Part shown: one piece after another, positions 35,248 through 46,800 of the stretch
Layout of the letters: every line of letters begins with the position of its first letter
Position numbering within the stretch: the stretch's first letter is position 1
Assembly (NCBI RefSeq): GCF_003576645.1
Contig: NC_044925.1
Span: 21,740,241-21,804,240, forward strand
Direction: 5' to 3'
DNA: 64,000 bases
DNA from: Ipomoea triloba
Lineage: Eukaryota > Streptophyta > Magnoliopsida > Solanales > Convolvulaceae
Translations under genes and position numbers: made by a program
Notes under the pieces: generated by a model
The model's database searches: none
Seen by the model: only the letters and a program-made list of their open reading frames with translations
What the model was told of the DNA's origin: nothing

Positions 35248-37655
35248 CTAGTCCTGCCTAGGGCGGCCCAACCAGAGAGCACTGAGAGTCCGGAGACGAT
35301 GAAAGAAATCAGTAATTATCAGAAAGCACCTCGCCACTTGAACCACTGTTAGGATATGATATAGCCTTTGGATTGTCTGAATCCTCAAATTATCGGCCTG
35401 TTTTTACATAGCCGAGTTGGATCAATAAAAGAAAAAAGGTACAAACATTTAATGCACAAATATATATTAACACGTTGTGATGATTAATATAATATAATTA
35501 TGATGAAACATGTGCGTGCGCATCACGTGAAATACGCGTGCATGTATAGTGAAGTATTTACCTGGCGAACAAAAGTCTCGAGAGTGTAGAGGTTGGTAAT
35601 GGCCGCAGCCATTTGGGCCATGCAGGAAGCCAGATTCGAAGGGTAGAAGAGTACATCCGAAGATATGATATCAGAGATTGTGTGGTGAAGAGTTTCCATG
35701 CCTTGTGAGAGAGCTTCTTCAGCTTCTTGTGTGGATTGTTGCAGTGCAATCATACCCAACATTTGTTGCTCCGTCAATAGCTCCAATTGGCTCATAATTA
35801 CCTATATAATATATATGCATTCATCACACACACACACACAAAAAGAAACAATTATTTGTTATTTCATGTTAGAATGTCTTTCAATTTGTTTTTTTGGAAT
35901 CACTGGATATAAGATAGGTTTAATCAAAATAACTAACATGTTACACTTTCTTTTGTTAAAAAATAAACAAGGGATTTTAAAAAAAAAAAAAAAACCTGAG
36001 AGGCAACACGTGAATGTATATATAAAATTTTCATCAACATATAATACATGTGCCACACAAGTGTGAATTATTTTTCCATCACATGTAATGCATGTGTCAC
36101 TATATACATATGCATATTCCTTAACTTACTTTTTATGTAATCACAATTAATGTTTTCCTAGGATGATATTACTAGATTTGTATAATCCAAAAAAAGTAAC
36201 ACACTTTACATTTTCTTCTATTAAAAATAATTAAGAAATAAAATTAAGAGACACATGTGCGTCACATATACTGAGGTGTACAATACATGTGCGACACACG
36301 TGCACTACTACTTTTCGTCGCATGTAGTATACGTGCAAGGACATACTTGTGTTTCTTAACTTACAGTTTGTGCGATATAGAATCAATGGTTTCACACGGT
36401 AATATTAATATATATAAAACACATAAAGTATACACTACAAATTTAAAATAAGTCAAATAAAATATGTTCATCTAATTCAATGAAACGAAAAATATTCCAA
36501 CTTTTTAACACCTCAGCACATAATAACACACAATCCAAATTACTAATTGTTAATATGAACAACTTCACTGTGTCCGATGGTTGACACCCTGAGATCATAA
36601 TCAATAATTATTTTATTGAGTGTTAATAAGTAGGTATATATGTACCTTGAGAAGGTGGGAGGGACGGAAACCGCCGATCCAAATAAAGCAGCGTTCGACG
36701 GGGGTCCAGCACATGCCCGAGACCAGATGGAGAACGTCGGATTTGGCTACCATACTGTTCAGATGTGTCATCTGAGCATAATGTGCAAAGCAGGCATCCA
36801 CATACCTCTTCAGCTCATTCTCCGACAACATAACCTCATCAACTGCGTTTCGGAGCTGACATATGATCCGATGTTCCTCCTCTATCCACCTTGCATACTC
36901 CACGTCGAAAGCCGCACCTTCTAATTTAATCAATTCCGGCCATTACAAATTATTATATGTTCTAATTATAATTAGTTCACTAATTATAATTAATAATATT
37001 GAAATAATCATACCAGGGGTTATTTTGGTCAGGGAAAGAGGATGTCCATGTCCGACTCCAACTACATTGCCATTTTCAGTAATACGAACTCCCTGAAATA
37101 TAAATGTAAATTAACAAAAATTAATTTGGTGCATAATAATGTAGTAAGAAAAATGATGAATTAAATAATATTGGGATAAAATATTACGTACGCGAGCTTG
37201 GGCTAGTTCCACTTGTTGTTCTAATTGTATCAGCTTGATCCTACTCGCCTCAAGCTGCTGAATATAAGCCTGCAATAATTTTTTTTTCAAAAATAGAAAA
37301 ATTTTAAGCTTTTTTCTTTTCTAAAAAATTAATATTTTGTGAATAAAATAGTTTTGCCTTCTTCCTAATCCTGCATTTCCTAGCTGCCTCCCTGTTCTGT
37401 GCCAGCCTCCTTAAAGTCTGCAAACGAAGACCAGAAATTGTGAACATTTCTAATTTTCTATACTGTAACGTTACAATAATATATTATTAGATATTAGATA
37501 TCAAAATTAAATTTTGTAAATTACTTATTTAAAAAAAAAATTAAAAAAAAAAAAAAAACAACCTTAGCGTTTAGGGTTCCACTCTCGTCGCGTCCTCCGC
37601 CGCTTGATGTCGAACTTCTGCGACTTTCACTTCCACTTCCACTTCCTTCAAGCTA

Positions 37656-37691
<36 letters not shown>

Positions 37692-37787
37692 AACCTTAGC
37701 GTTTAGGGTTCCACTCTCGTCGCGTCCTCCGCCGCTTGATGTCGAACTTCTGCGACTTTCACTTCCACTTCCACTTCCTTCAAGCTA

Positions 37788-37823
<36 letters not shown>

Positions 37824-37919
37824 AACCTTAGCGTTTAGGGTTCCACTCTCGTCGCGTCCTCCGCCGCTTGATGTCGAACTTCTGCGACTTTCACTTCCAC
37901 TTCCACTTCCTTCAAGCTA

Positions 37920-37955
<36 letters not shown>

Positions 37956-38051
37956 AACCTTAGCGTTTAGGGTTCCACTCTCGTCGCGTCCTCCGCCGCT
38001 TGATGTCGAACTTCTGCGACTTTCACTTCCACTTCCACTTCCTTCAAGCTA

Positions 38052-38087
<36 letters not shown>

Positions 38088-38183
38088 AACCTTAGCGTTT
38101 AGGGTTCCACTCTCGTCGCGTCCTCCGCCGCTTGATGTCGAACTTCTGCGACTTTCACTTCCACTTCCACTTCCTTCAAGCTA

Positions 38184-38219
<36 letters not shown>

Positions 38220-38315
38220 AACCTTAGCGTTTAGGGTTCCACTCTCGTCGCGTCCTCCGCCGCTTGATGTCGAACTTCTGCGACTTTCACTTCCACTTCC
38301 ACTTCCTTCAAGCTA

Positions 38316-38351
<36 letters not shown>

Positions 38352-38447
38352 AACCTTAGCGTTTAGGGTTCCACTCTCGTCGCGTCCTCCGCCGCTTGAT
38401 GTCGAACTTCTGCGACTTTCACTTCCACTTCCACTTCCTTCAAGCTA

Positions 38448-38483
<36 letters not shown>

Positions 38484-38579
38484 AACCTTAGCGTTTAGGG
38501 TTCCACTCTCGTCGCGTCCTCCGCCGCTTGATGTCGAACTTCTGCGACTTTCACTTCCACTTCCACTTCCTTCAAGCTA

Positions 38580-38615
<36 letters not shown>

Positions 38616-38711
38616 AACCTTAGCGTTTAGGGTTCCACTCTCGTCGCGTCCTCCGCCGCTTGATGTCGAACTTCTGCGACTTTCACTTCCACTTCCACTT
38701 CCTTCAAGCTA

Positions 38712-38747
<36 letters not shown>

Positions 38748-38843
38748 AACCTTAGCGTTTAGGGTTCCACTCTCGTCGCGTCCTCCGCCGCTTGATGTCG
38801 AACTTCTGCGACTTTCACTTCCACTTCCACTTCCTTCAAGCTA

Positions 38844-38879
<36 letters not shown>

Positions 38880-39892
38880 AACCTTAGCGTTTAGGGTTCC
38901 ACTCTCGTCGCGTCCTCCGCCGCTTGATGTCGAACTTCTGCGACTTTCACTTCCACTTCCACTTCCTTCAAGCTACCAAATTAAAAAAAAAAAAAAAAAA
39001 AAAAGAAGTTAACACAATGCGTAGAATATTTATTTTAAAAATGATTTTTATGTTATTATGATATATGCGTATGTAGTACTCCGTAATTCGTAAAAGTACG
39101 AGGACCTTAAGAGGTTCAGAAGCTAAAGCCGAAGCAAGAAGAGCTTTGTTTTTAGGGTTGGATAATTCCATTGACGGTGAGGATGATCTCTTCGAACCCG
39201 AAAATAATCAATTATTAATAATTAATATAATTAATTATTTTTTTAAGAAGAAGAAAATGAAATTAAAGAGTTAACGGTAGTACTACCGCAGTTGGTGATG
39301 GGTTGACGTGCATGGGCTCTGAGGGGAACATGTTCAGAGTATTTGGTAGCCTCATCCCATAGTTCTCTGCAATGGTAGTAGGAATTGAACCAAAAAATAA
39401 CATTAGGGATATTTATATCAAAATTTAAAATTAATAAAAGAAAAAATAAAATTACTAAAGATTCTTTACGTTGGTCTTGGCTTGACGAGGGATCTTGAGC
39501 TTGTAAGTTGAGAAAATGAAGAAAAGCTTGATCCAACTCACCCACATCATAGGCTTCCGCGTTAACGTTGTCCTTGTTCCTGCGCCAAACATTCAGAAAT
39601 ACAAATTAAACCAAAACGACAGATTAATAATATTTATAATGTCTGTAACTCATGCCAGAACCGGTCCAAACATTTTATACATGAAATTTTCCGGAGGCGG
39701 AAATGAAGAAGATGCGGCGGCCTGCAAAGCTCCAAAACAAGTCTGATTACTCATCGCCGGATCTTGGAACGGCAGCGGCGGCGGCTGAGAAACAGAAACC
39801 TGATTGCTTTTGCTATTAGAAGCAGCAGCCATGAAAGGGACCCTAAGCGAAAGCTTATCCTTAAAATTGAATTTATTATTCTCTGAGCCCAT
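35248..39892 (-). CDS. TGA-class bZIP transcription factor (TGA9/TGA10-like) with bZIP and DOG1 domains
   Basis: Minus-strand gene, eleven exons: 39892-39662, 39572-39470, 39366-39287, 39189-39106, 37652-37563 (or any of its ten tandem copies), 37417-37358, 37269-37192, 37092-37014, 36920-36646, 35801-35562, 35397-35248. With one copy of exon 5 the CDS is 1470 nt and encodes 489 aa, all phases consistent. The basic region 'TLRRLAQNREAARKCRIRKK' is at 197-216, zipper heptads L222/L229/V236 follow, and the DOG1 domain lies at about 270-350 ('EYARWIEEEHRIICQLRNAV'). The C-terminus ends in a divergent 'RLRTLSALWLGRPRQD'. TGA factors bind TGACG (as-1) sites in the nucleus. The TGA9/10 group acts in anther development with CC-type glutaredoxins. 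The long N-terminus supports that clade. Intron 6 has a GC donor. The splice sites of exons 1, 2 and 4 are the least certain. Confidence 0.9.
35985..36375. repeat. Diverged tandem duplication in TGA intron 9, rich in CACGTG/ACGTG-like words
   Basis: Two successive blocks (about 35998-36130 and 36250-36366) share order: 'acacgtgaatgtatat' / 'acatgtgcgtcacatatact', 'aatacatgtgccacacaagt' / 'aatacatgtgcgacacacgt', 'catcacatgtaatgcatgtg' / 'cgtcgcatgtagtatacgtg', 'ttccttaacttac' / 'tttcttaacttac'. The intron is 844 nt. Confidence 0.6.
37563..38972 (-). repeat. Eleven-fold exact tandem repeat of TGA gene exon 5 (132-bp unit)
   Basis: Eleven identical 90-nt exon copies end at 37563, 37695, 37827, 37959, 38091, 38223, 38355, 38487, 38619, 38751 and 38883; the period is exactly 132. 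Each copy has an acceptor 'aatttggtag|CTTGAAGG' and a donor 'CTAAG|gttg', begins and ends at phase 0, and encodes 30 residues starting LEGSGSGSESRRSSTSSGGG and ending LNAK. Spacers are 42 nt and include a 28-nt T run on the coding strand. Spacer retention would meet an in-frame TAG at its last three bases. Spacers of 42 nt are shorter than normal plant introns, so copies may be skipped rather than all spliced in. Confidence 0.97.
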
Positions 39893-40260
39893 CACCAACT
39901 TAACCCTAGACCTTATTAGTAACTGGAAATGTTGTTGTGAAGAAGAAAGGGGAGAGTGGGTTTGGGTTTTATAGGCGGCCCAACGCCATAATCAATACTT
40001 ACAGGTGAAGGAACATATGGGATTGAATTGACGGTAGATCCAGTAAATTTGAAAGAGATGATTAAAGAGCGTTGGACTGAATTGAATGCTATGAATATAA
40101 AGAAAAAATCATGGATGATTTTAAGGAAGACGACGACGAGGATAAGTCTGCTGTTTAATTTTAGGATATACCAGACTTCAAGAACTACTTTCTCTCTCTC
40201 TCTCTCTCTAACATTTTAAGGAAGAAGACAAAGGTTAGAGAGAGAGAGAGAGAGGATTAC
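39893..40260 (-). promoter_or_regulatory. Core promoter and leader of the TGA gene, with (GA)n/(CT)n inverted pair
   Basis: On the minus strand TATAAAA occupies 39973-39967, about 75 nt upstream of the ATG, in 'gcctataaaacccaaaccc'; start is expected near 39940 with a leader of about 50 nt. Further upstream (CT)n at 40191-40208 and (AG)n at 40236-40254 form an inverted pair that could make a hairpin or GAGA-factor (BBR/BPC) target. Confidence 0.55.
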
Positions 40261-40504
40261 CGGGCTCCAAACCGGAGAAAACCGATATAATTTCAAGGTT
40301 GCTTGTCTGACCGGCGATGAAATGACGGAAAAGCCCTTGTGTTTTACAAATTTTTACAATTCAAATTTTCATGCAGCATACTCAGCTTACACGTATACGG
40401 GTTAAGTGCCACACTCCTAATTGCTAAGTTGATCCTTAATTTGATAAAAATCAGCACACTATTTTAGTATTTTTTTCAAAATTCGTTAAATGAAAATGGA
40501 TATT

Positions 40505-40697
40505 TCATTAGCTAAAAATATATTTTTTTTTGAGTTCTACTGACTCGGTTACAATGTAGTATCTACTTTCTCAACCTACTGAAACACAAAGAGTCAACAG
40601 ATGCCTTCACTAAGGCTCGAACTCACTCCCTTCCACATGGAAATGTACACCGGGTGTCGCTTGACCACAAGGTCTTTGGCTCATTAGCTAAAAATAT
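40505..40697 (-). mobile_element. tRNA-derived SINE (family 1), full length, perfect 17-bp target-site duplication
   Basis: 'tcattagctaaaaatat' occurs at 40505-40521 and 40681-40697. Between them, read on the minus strand: 'gagccaaagaccttgtggtc' with A box 'tggtcaagcgacacc', B box 'agttcgagcctta', then 'ggttgagaaagtagatacta', 'cattgtaaccgagtcagtag' and a poly-A. This is the best preserved copy in the window and defines family 1. Confidence 0.93.
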
Positions 40698-40740
40698 GTT
40701 GTGTTCATTAAAACAATTTGATCACGGGAGAATTCGAATT

Positions 40741-40878
40741 AATGAAGACACATTTTTTTTTCTAAATACAAATAACTTGATTACATTTTAGTATTTGACT
40801 TGAACTCATGACCTCCCATATGAAAGAATCATTGCTCTGCCAACTGAGCACAAAGTGCTCGGCAATGAAGACACATTT
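40741..40878 (-). mobile_element. Second SINE (family 3) with perfect 15-bp target-site duplication
   Basis: 'aatgaagacacattt' is found at 40741-40755 and 40864-40878. On the minus strand the insert begins 'gccgagcactttgtgctcag', has a tRNA-like A box 'tgctcagttggcagagc' and a B-box-like 'ggtcatgagttcaagtc', and ends 'aagttatttgtatttag' with poly-A. At about 110 bp it differs from family 1 and lies only 44 bp from it. Confidence 0.88.
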
Positions 40879-41128
40879 ATTTACACTACATGATGAGATT
40901 TGAGGTTATTAGAGCCCTATATAGAAATCATGAAAGTCAACATTGCTTCATTCCTTTCACCAAATGTTTCACCTTACATTCCCAAGCCCATGATGGAGTG
41001 GAGTTCAAATGATAGAAAAATGAATAACTTAGATAATATTGTCAAAGATCAAAGCCATTAATTATTCAATATTCCATTGAGTATGAAAGTGTGTATCCAC
41101 TAAGGAAATATGAAAACAAAATTGATGA

Positions 41129-41377
41129 GAATGTGTAATAATAAAGGCGTCGAGTAGGAAAAAGACAATAAGCTCCCTATTACGTAATATAGCGAAATTC
41201 GAGGATTTCAAAGTGTTGACTGATGAGACCATTGCCGATATGGAGACTAGGTTCATCAAGCTTCTTGTAGAAATAGTTGATCTCGAAAAGGGGTTGAACA
41301 AAAAGGAGATACATTTCAAAGGTCTTAATGGTTGCCACTTTAAAGTTAAGCGATATATTACAATAACAAAAATATAG
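41129..41377 (+). pseudogene. Copia-like Gag (UBN2-type) fragment
   Basis: One open frame ends at TAG 41375-41377. Codons 41144-41330 encode 'NIAKFEDFKVLTDETIADM' followed by 'ETRFIKLLVEIVDLEKGLN', which resembles the Gag core of Ty1/copia elements (pattern FxxFKMxxxETI..M..RF..LV..L..LGK). It has no start, protease, integrase or RT in the neighbourhood and no LTR pair. A short, decayed fragment is the simplest reading. 41378-41940 carries nothing else. Confidence 0.45.
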
Positions 41378-41939
41378 GGACTAAAATGACTAGTAAAGAA
41401 TAATTAATGGACTAAAAATGTAACTTTTGATAATTTTTTGTAAGACAACAAATATAAACATATAAAAATGATTTTTTTTTTAAAATGAAGATAGAAAAGT
41501 TCAAAAAAGTAATTGTTTAAACATATTTGTAAGCTATAATGAGACCATATGAAATTCTACAATTCAAAGTTTTTGAAAAATAATACTCTTTTGTTTGATT
41601 TTATATTTTTATTAGAATGGATAAATATGACTGGGTACTTGATTATGAACTATAATCTAGCATGTAATGCCATGTACAATCATATAAATAAAATTGTGAA
41701 TAAATAAATTGAGACAAAAAGATGTTAACTCTATTAAATTCGTAGAGTATTGACTCAAAAAAATGTTCAATTCATTATACATATTTTATTAAATACAAGT
41801 GAAAATACTTATACAAGAAAATACAAAAGTTGGAACATTTATCGCTTATATGAGTCTAGGCTCCTTTGTCCCCATATTGCAGTTACGTTGTGGTCCATTA
41901 TTATCATTGATCACCCAAAATTTTCGAGCTCCTAATGAT

Positions 41940-42400
41940 GGGTAAAAACCCTGGTCAAGAAGGGTAGTTGCAGCATTATTTTGGGTAACGTGGGAGTCTT
42001 TTTGACTTCCTGGTCATCATATCGACCAAGTGGACTCAAGGGACATGTAAGTGTTGCCAATTTAGTGGTTGAATCTTTAGCAGAAAATGCTTCAATTTTG
42101 TCACCACCCAACACTATATATAAATACGCACTGCTCATTTCTCATTTTTCAGCTTTTGCTTCTCCTTTATCTGCTGCTCCGGTCCATCGCTATGCTCTGA
42201 CCCTTCTTGTTCTTATTCCTTCTCATCATCTCCTTCACTGTTTTTATTTTCCCAGTTTCCTCAGTTACTTTTGCATTCGGTCTCATCTGTTGCATTTTCT
42301 TCTTCGCGTGCTTCACATTCCAAATTATACCATTCATGAGGTACACCTTACATCGGAAATTTTGATTCAAAATGACGTTCGGATTATCTGTTAATATGTT
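41940..42400 (+). promoter_or_regulatory. Orphan promoter-like segment
   Basis: GC-balanced DNA with a strong TATATATAAATA at 42115-42126, followed by a pyrimidine-rich leader (42140-42300), as in a plant promoter and 5' UTR. No start codon leads into a sustained coding frame; the sequence passes into AT-rich repeats after 42400. It could be the remains of a gene cut by repeat insertion or part of a retroelement LTR. Confidence 0.3.
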
Positions 42401-42965
42401 AACTACAAACATATAATATGTTAACTACATACACATAATATGCCATGTAGTTGCGGACACATAACAATTGCATTTTCATCACGGCAAACTATACCATGGA
42501 CCAGGGTTTACCTTGCATTGTGGACCCTGCTCCAAAAATAGCATGATTATGTACATGCGGTTATACATTTTGTACCTACAGTTAACCATTTCTGTATCTA
42601 TAAAGGAATTGAATGCACATCACATAGTAATTACAGACACGCTATGATAACTACAGACACATAAATCGTTAATTGCATATACATAACATGTTAACCAACA
42701 TCTTATATATGTGTGTCTACAGTTACCATATTTTGTGCCTGCAGTTAATAATTTATCTGTTTATAGTTATCATGTTATATGTCTGTAATTACCATGCTAT
42801 GTATCTTCAATTTGTTTACCGGTACAAAAATTATTAGCTGCAGGTACACAAAATGTGTTAACTGTAGACACAGAATTTTAAACCAGAGTTCATAGTATAA
42901 CAATTGGTTCATCACAATATGATTATATGAACCCTAGTCATGGTATAACAATTGGTTCATCACTG
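42395..42965. repeat. Repeat-word segment (GTTAACTACAGACACATAA family)
   Basis: Words 'gttaactacatacacataat', 'taactacagacacataaatc', 'tgtgcctgcagttaat' and inverses recur across the segment, bounded by 'accatggaccagggtttacc' near 42495 and 'ggtataacaattggttcatc' near 42890-42960 (the latter duplicated 52 bp apart). 62790-63030 carries related words. It is probably a foldback DNA element, non-coding. Confidence 0.45.
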
Positions 42966-43325
42966 CCTTCTTCAAAATATTGGAACGAATAACTGGCAAA
43001 GCATCTGATCTGTTAAGGAAAATGGACCAACCAATGTATTAGCCCAAACTAATTTAACCAATTGGTACAAACAATATAATTGACCCAATTACTTAATTAT
43101 GGGCCGAGTTTAACTGCCCACAATTTCATATACAACAATGTGGCCGAATTTCATATGTCTACATTTAATGCCCAAAAATAAAGGCCACAAAATAGGCATA
43201 TATCATATATCATATGAAATATTGTTTATAAAAAGATTATAAATATTTCTCTCAAAAAAAAAAGATTATAAATATTGATGTGCTTTTCTATAATTACTTA
43301 GATTACTAAACTGAGAAGTGAAACA

Positions 43326-43425
43326 CCAACTACTATGTAGTGTGATAACACTTCTGTTAACATTTTAAATGGTTAGTCATAGGAACGAATATTGTAAAGA
43401 ATTATGTGTTTCAAAAAAAAAAAGT
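43326..43425 (+). mobile_element. Diverged SINE copy (family 2)
   Basis: Colinear with 18479-18610 over 'actatgtagtgtgataacac', 'ttctgttaacattttaaatg' and 'gtcataggaacgaat', ending in a poly-A of 11. The Pol III B box is damaged. Confidence 0.5.
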
Positions 43426-43822
43426 GAAAAGTGAAACAATAAGGAACATATTGTGTCTTCGGTAATTAGAGAAATTTTATATTTTTTTGGAACAATAGCT
43501 ACTTCACTATTTTTTAATAAAGCTTTTGACAAATTAGTTTTAATTATATATTTTAAGTAAGGGTGGCTAATATATTTAAATATGTTGTGTAGGTAAAGAG
43601 ACATCGCCGAAAGTTCCTAACATATAATTAAGAAGCTTCGTTATGGCATAGTTGTACGGATTCATATATTCTTTTTGGCCTATCATAACATACATTAAAA
43701 AAACATAACATTAATTAATTTCACACAAATAAAAAATTATGTATCCTGCTTTTTTAATTAAAAAATAATAATAATTTTTATTTGTATTGGAGGGGAAACA
43801 CCCAAGAAATTTTACAAACTAA

Positions 43823-46800
43823 TCAGTACGAATTGAAAACAAGTTTCCAATGGGGAAAACCTGCTTGATCGGATTCTAATAAGCTAAGGATATCATCAGG
43901 AGGGTTCCAGAGAATGTAAAGACCCTTCGGGTATGCCTTTGCGAATCTTGCCATGAAGTCTGCCGGGGCGTTGATTTCTCGAGGAATGGCATTGATCTTC
44001 CAATCCTCAATCTGCCTTAGTTCTCTTCTGCATGCTCTGATTACATTGCTGACTATGTGGTCAGAGGGTGCTCCATTATTTATGATCTCGACTAATGATT
44101 CGGAGTCCCCTTCAAACGTAACCTTTCTAAGGCCCTTGTGCGCTGCAAACTGGATGCTTTTGAGTAGTGCCCACGCCTCCGCTTGCAGAGGTGGGCAAAT
44201 ACCAATGTTGTATGAAAAACCTCCTATCCACCGCCCTAGAGAATCCCTTATGACTCCACCACCACTAGCTCTACCCGAGCTCAGTTCAACTGCACCGTCA
44301 AAATTCACCTTAAATCCCTCTTCCGGCTTAGCCCAACATAGTTTCTCCCATTTATACGAATGGATGGTATGTGGCTGCAACGCAGTGTTCGTAAATGCAG
44401 AAGAGATCTCTGCTACTTGTTTTCTGATCCACGCAATCTTGGAATTGAGTGGTTGACTGGAATTGTTGAAAACCAGATCGTTCCTCCATTTCCAGATCCA
44501 CCAGATTGAGACCGCAAACAGGATGTTATCATCCTCAGGCCTGAGACGGTTGCCCTTGTTAGATATGGCTCTGTCAAGCCAGTCTCTGAAGGCTAAATCT
44601 CTCGAATTTGCATGGAATTGGGGTAGTACCTTTGACCAGATTCTCTCAGCTGCTGGGCATTTGCGCAGTACGTGGTCAATGTCCTCCTGCACGTTTCTGC
44701 ATAACAAGCAGCTAGTGTTTGTTGTCAGGCGCCTTCTTGCCCTCATAGTATTCGTCATGATTTTCTCGTGTCTAGCTAACCATAAGAATGTTATTATTCG
44801 GCTTGGGAGTTTCAATTTCCAAATGGCATTCCATTTGGACGCTTCAATTGAAGGAGGCTGGTTACACACAATGGTGTACGCTGAGCTAACTGCGAATCTA
44901 TCCTCAGCTTCGTAACCCCAGACTGTGCGATCCTCTAGTTCTGAGTCACTATCCACTATCGTGGCCGCTACTTCGATGACAGCTAACTCTGGAAGTAGAT
45001 GTTGGAATTCATCCCATTTCCATCCTGTATCCCTGTTCCAATAAGATCGGACTGATCTGTAACGGTCCGGAAGGTGGACGAGAGCGGTAGCCTTTTCTAT
45101 GAGAGGATTATCTCCAACCCATTTATCATTCCAGAAAAGTGTATTCATGCCATTCCTTATCAGTTTGGCGCAGCCTTTTTGTAGGATTGGAACTGATCTC
45201 AACATTCCTTTCCATGCGTTCGACATGTTCGTTTTTGGCATCCAAGTGTTGAAGTCTGCAGAAGTGATGGAATATTTCACTTTTAGAACCTGAGTCCACA
45301 GAACCTCTTCACCATGCGCTAGCCGCCACCCTAATTTGGCTAGGAAAGCCTCATTCATTCTGTCAAGTTTGCGGAGACCTAGACCGCCCCCAGCTTTACT
45401 TCTCGTGACTATGTCCCAACTGACCAAGTGGTTTTTTCTGGCGTTCGGCATGCTACCCCAGAGAAAATTCCTGATGAGTTTCTCCATGGCCATTATCACC
45501 CCCTTTGGTAGTAATGTCGTCTGCATCGAGTAATAGGGAATTGCAGATAGCACTGACTGGGCTAACACCAGCCTTCCCGCTAGTGGGAGTGACTTGGATC
45601 TCCAGCCAGCTAGTCGGTGGTGCATCTTCTCGATTAGGCTCTGAAAGGAGTCCTTCTTAAGTCTCCCATGGATAGAGGAGACCCCTAGGTACCTCCCCAT
45701 GTCTTCCACCTTCGGTATCCCTGTCAATTGAACAATCTCCTGTTGTTTGTCAGCTTGGGTATTCTTGGAGAAAAAGAGTGAGGACTTCTGGACGTTAATG
45801 CTCTGGCCTGAATGCTCACAGAATTGGTTAAGACACTTGATCATCTCCTCAGCTTGCTCCATGGATGCTTCGCCGAACAGCACCATGTCATCTGCAAAAA
45901 ACAAGTGAGATAAATGAGGACCTCGTTTAGTTATGTTAATTCCCTTCCACCTACCTGCATTGACAGATTCATTAATAAGGTGCCTGAGCCTTTCAACACA
46001 TAAAACAAAAAGCAAGGGTGAGATCGGGTCTCCCTGTCGGATTCCTCTCTTTGGTGAGAACCAATCTGTTTGCTTGCCATACCAGTTGATTGCCAATCTA
46101 GACGTTGAGACACATTCCATAATATTTCTTCTCCATTCCGAATTAAACCCAATATCTGATAATGTGTCGTCAATAAAACTCCAGGCCAGCTTATCGTAGG
46201 CTTTTTCTAGATCTATTTTCATGGCCATCCATCCGATTCAGAACTTCTTGAAAAACAATAATGTTGTCACCAATCTGTCTCCCTGGCACGAAACTTGTCT
46301 GACGTTGGCCAACTAGAACTTTGAAGATCTCTTTCAGACGATTAGACATTGCTTTGGTAATGACTTTATATGACACATTGCATAACCCAATTGGTCGAAG
46401 TTGTCTAACAGTTGCCGGTGTCGCTACTTTTGGTATGAGGGTTATAATCGTATCGTTGGCTTGTCGGGGGAATTTGCCTGAAGAAAGGAAATCTAAAGCA
46501 AACTTTGAGATTCCATCTCCTACCACACTCCATGCTTTCTGGTAGAAACCAGCCGTAAAACCATCCGGGCCTGGGGCTTTGCATGGATCCATGTCAAATA
46601 GGGCTTGCTTGATCTCCTCAGGCTCGAACGGTCTATTAACTTCCTGCCATTTGCTCTCTGTCAATGTAGGGAAATGTCCTCTGATGAAAGGTACTGAGGT
46701 AACGTTGCCGTGGTCTGAATATAGGCTGGTGAAGTAACTGCGAATGTGCTCGATAATTGCAGACTCTTCTGTTAGCCAGACGCCGTCATCTGATTGAAGT

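Noticed and set aside
37563..38972. A CRISPR array or a satellite unrelated to coding
   Set aside because: The spacers are identical, the unit is a coding exon with splice sites in a plant gene, and the phase fits the TGA protein on both sides.
40522..40680. A functional tRNA gene
   Set aside because: A and B boxes are present, but there is no cloverleaf or acceptor stem, and it is dispersed with a poly-A tail and target-site duplication: a SINE.
42981..43100. Possible exon remnants near the orphan promoter
   Set aside because: All frames are short, AT-rich and lack splice-consistent continuation.
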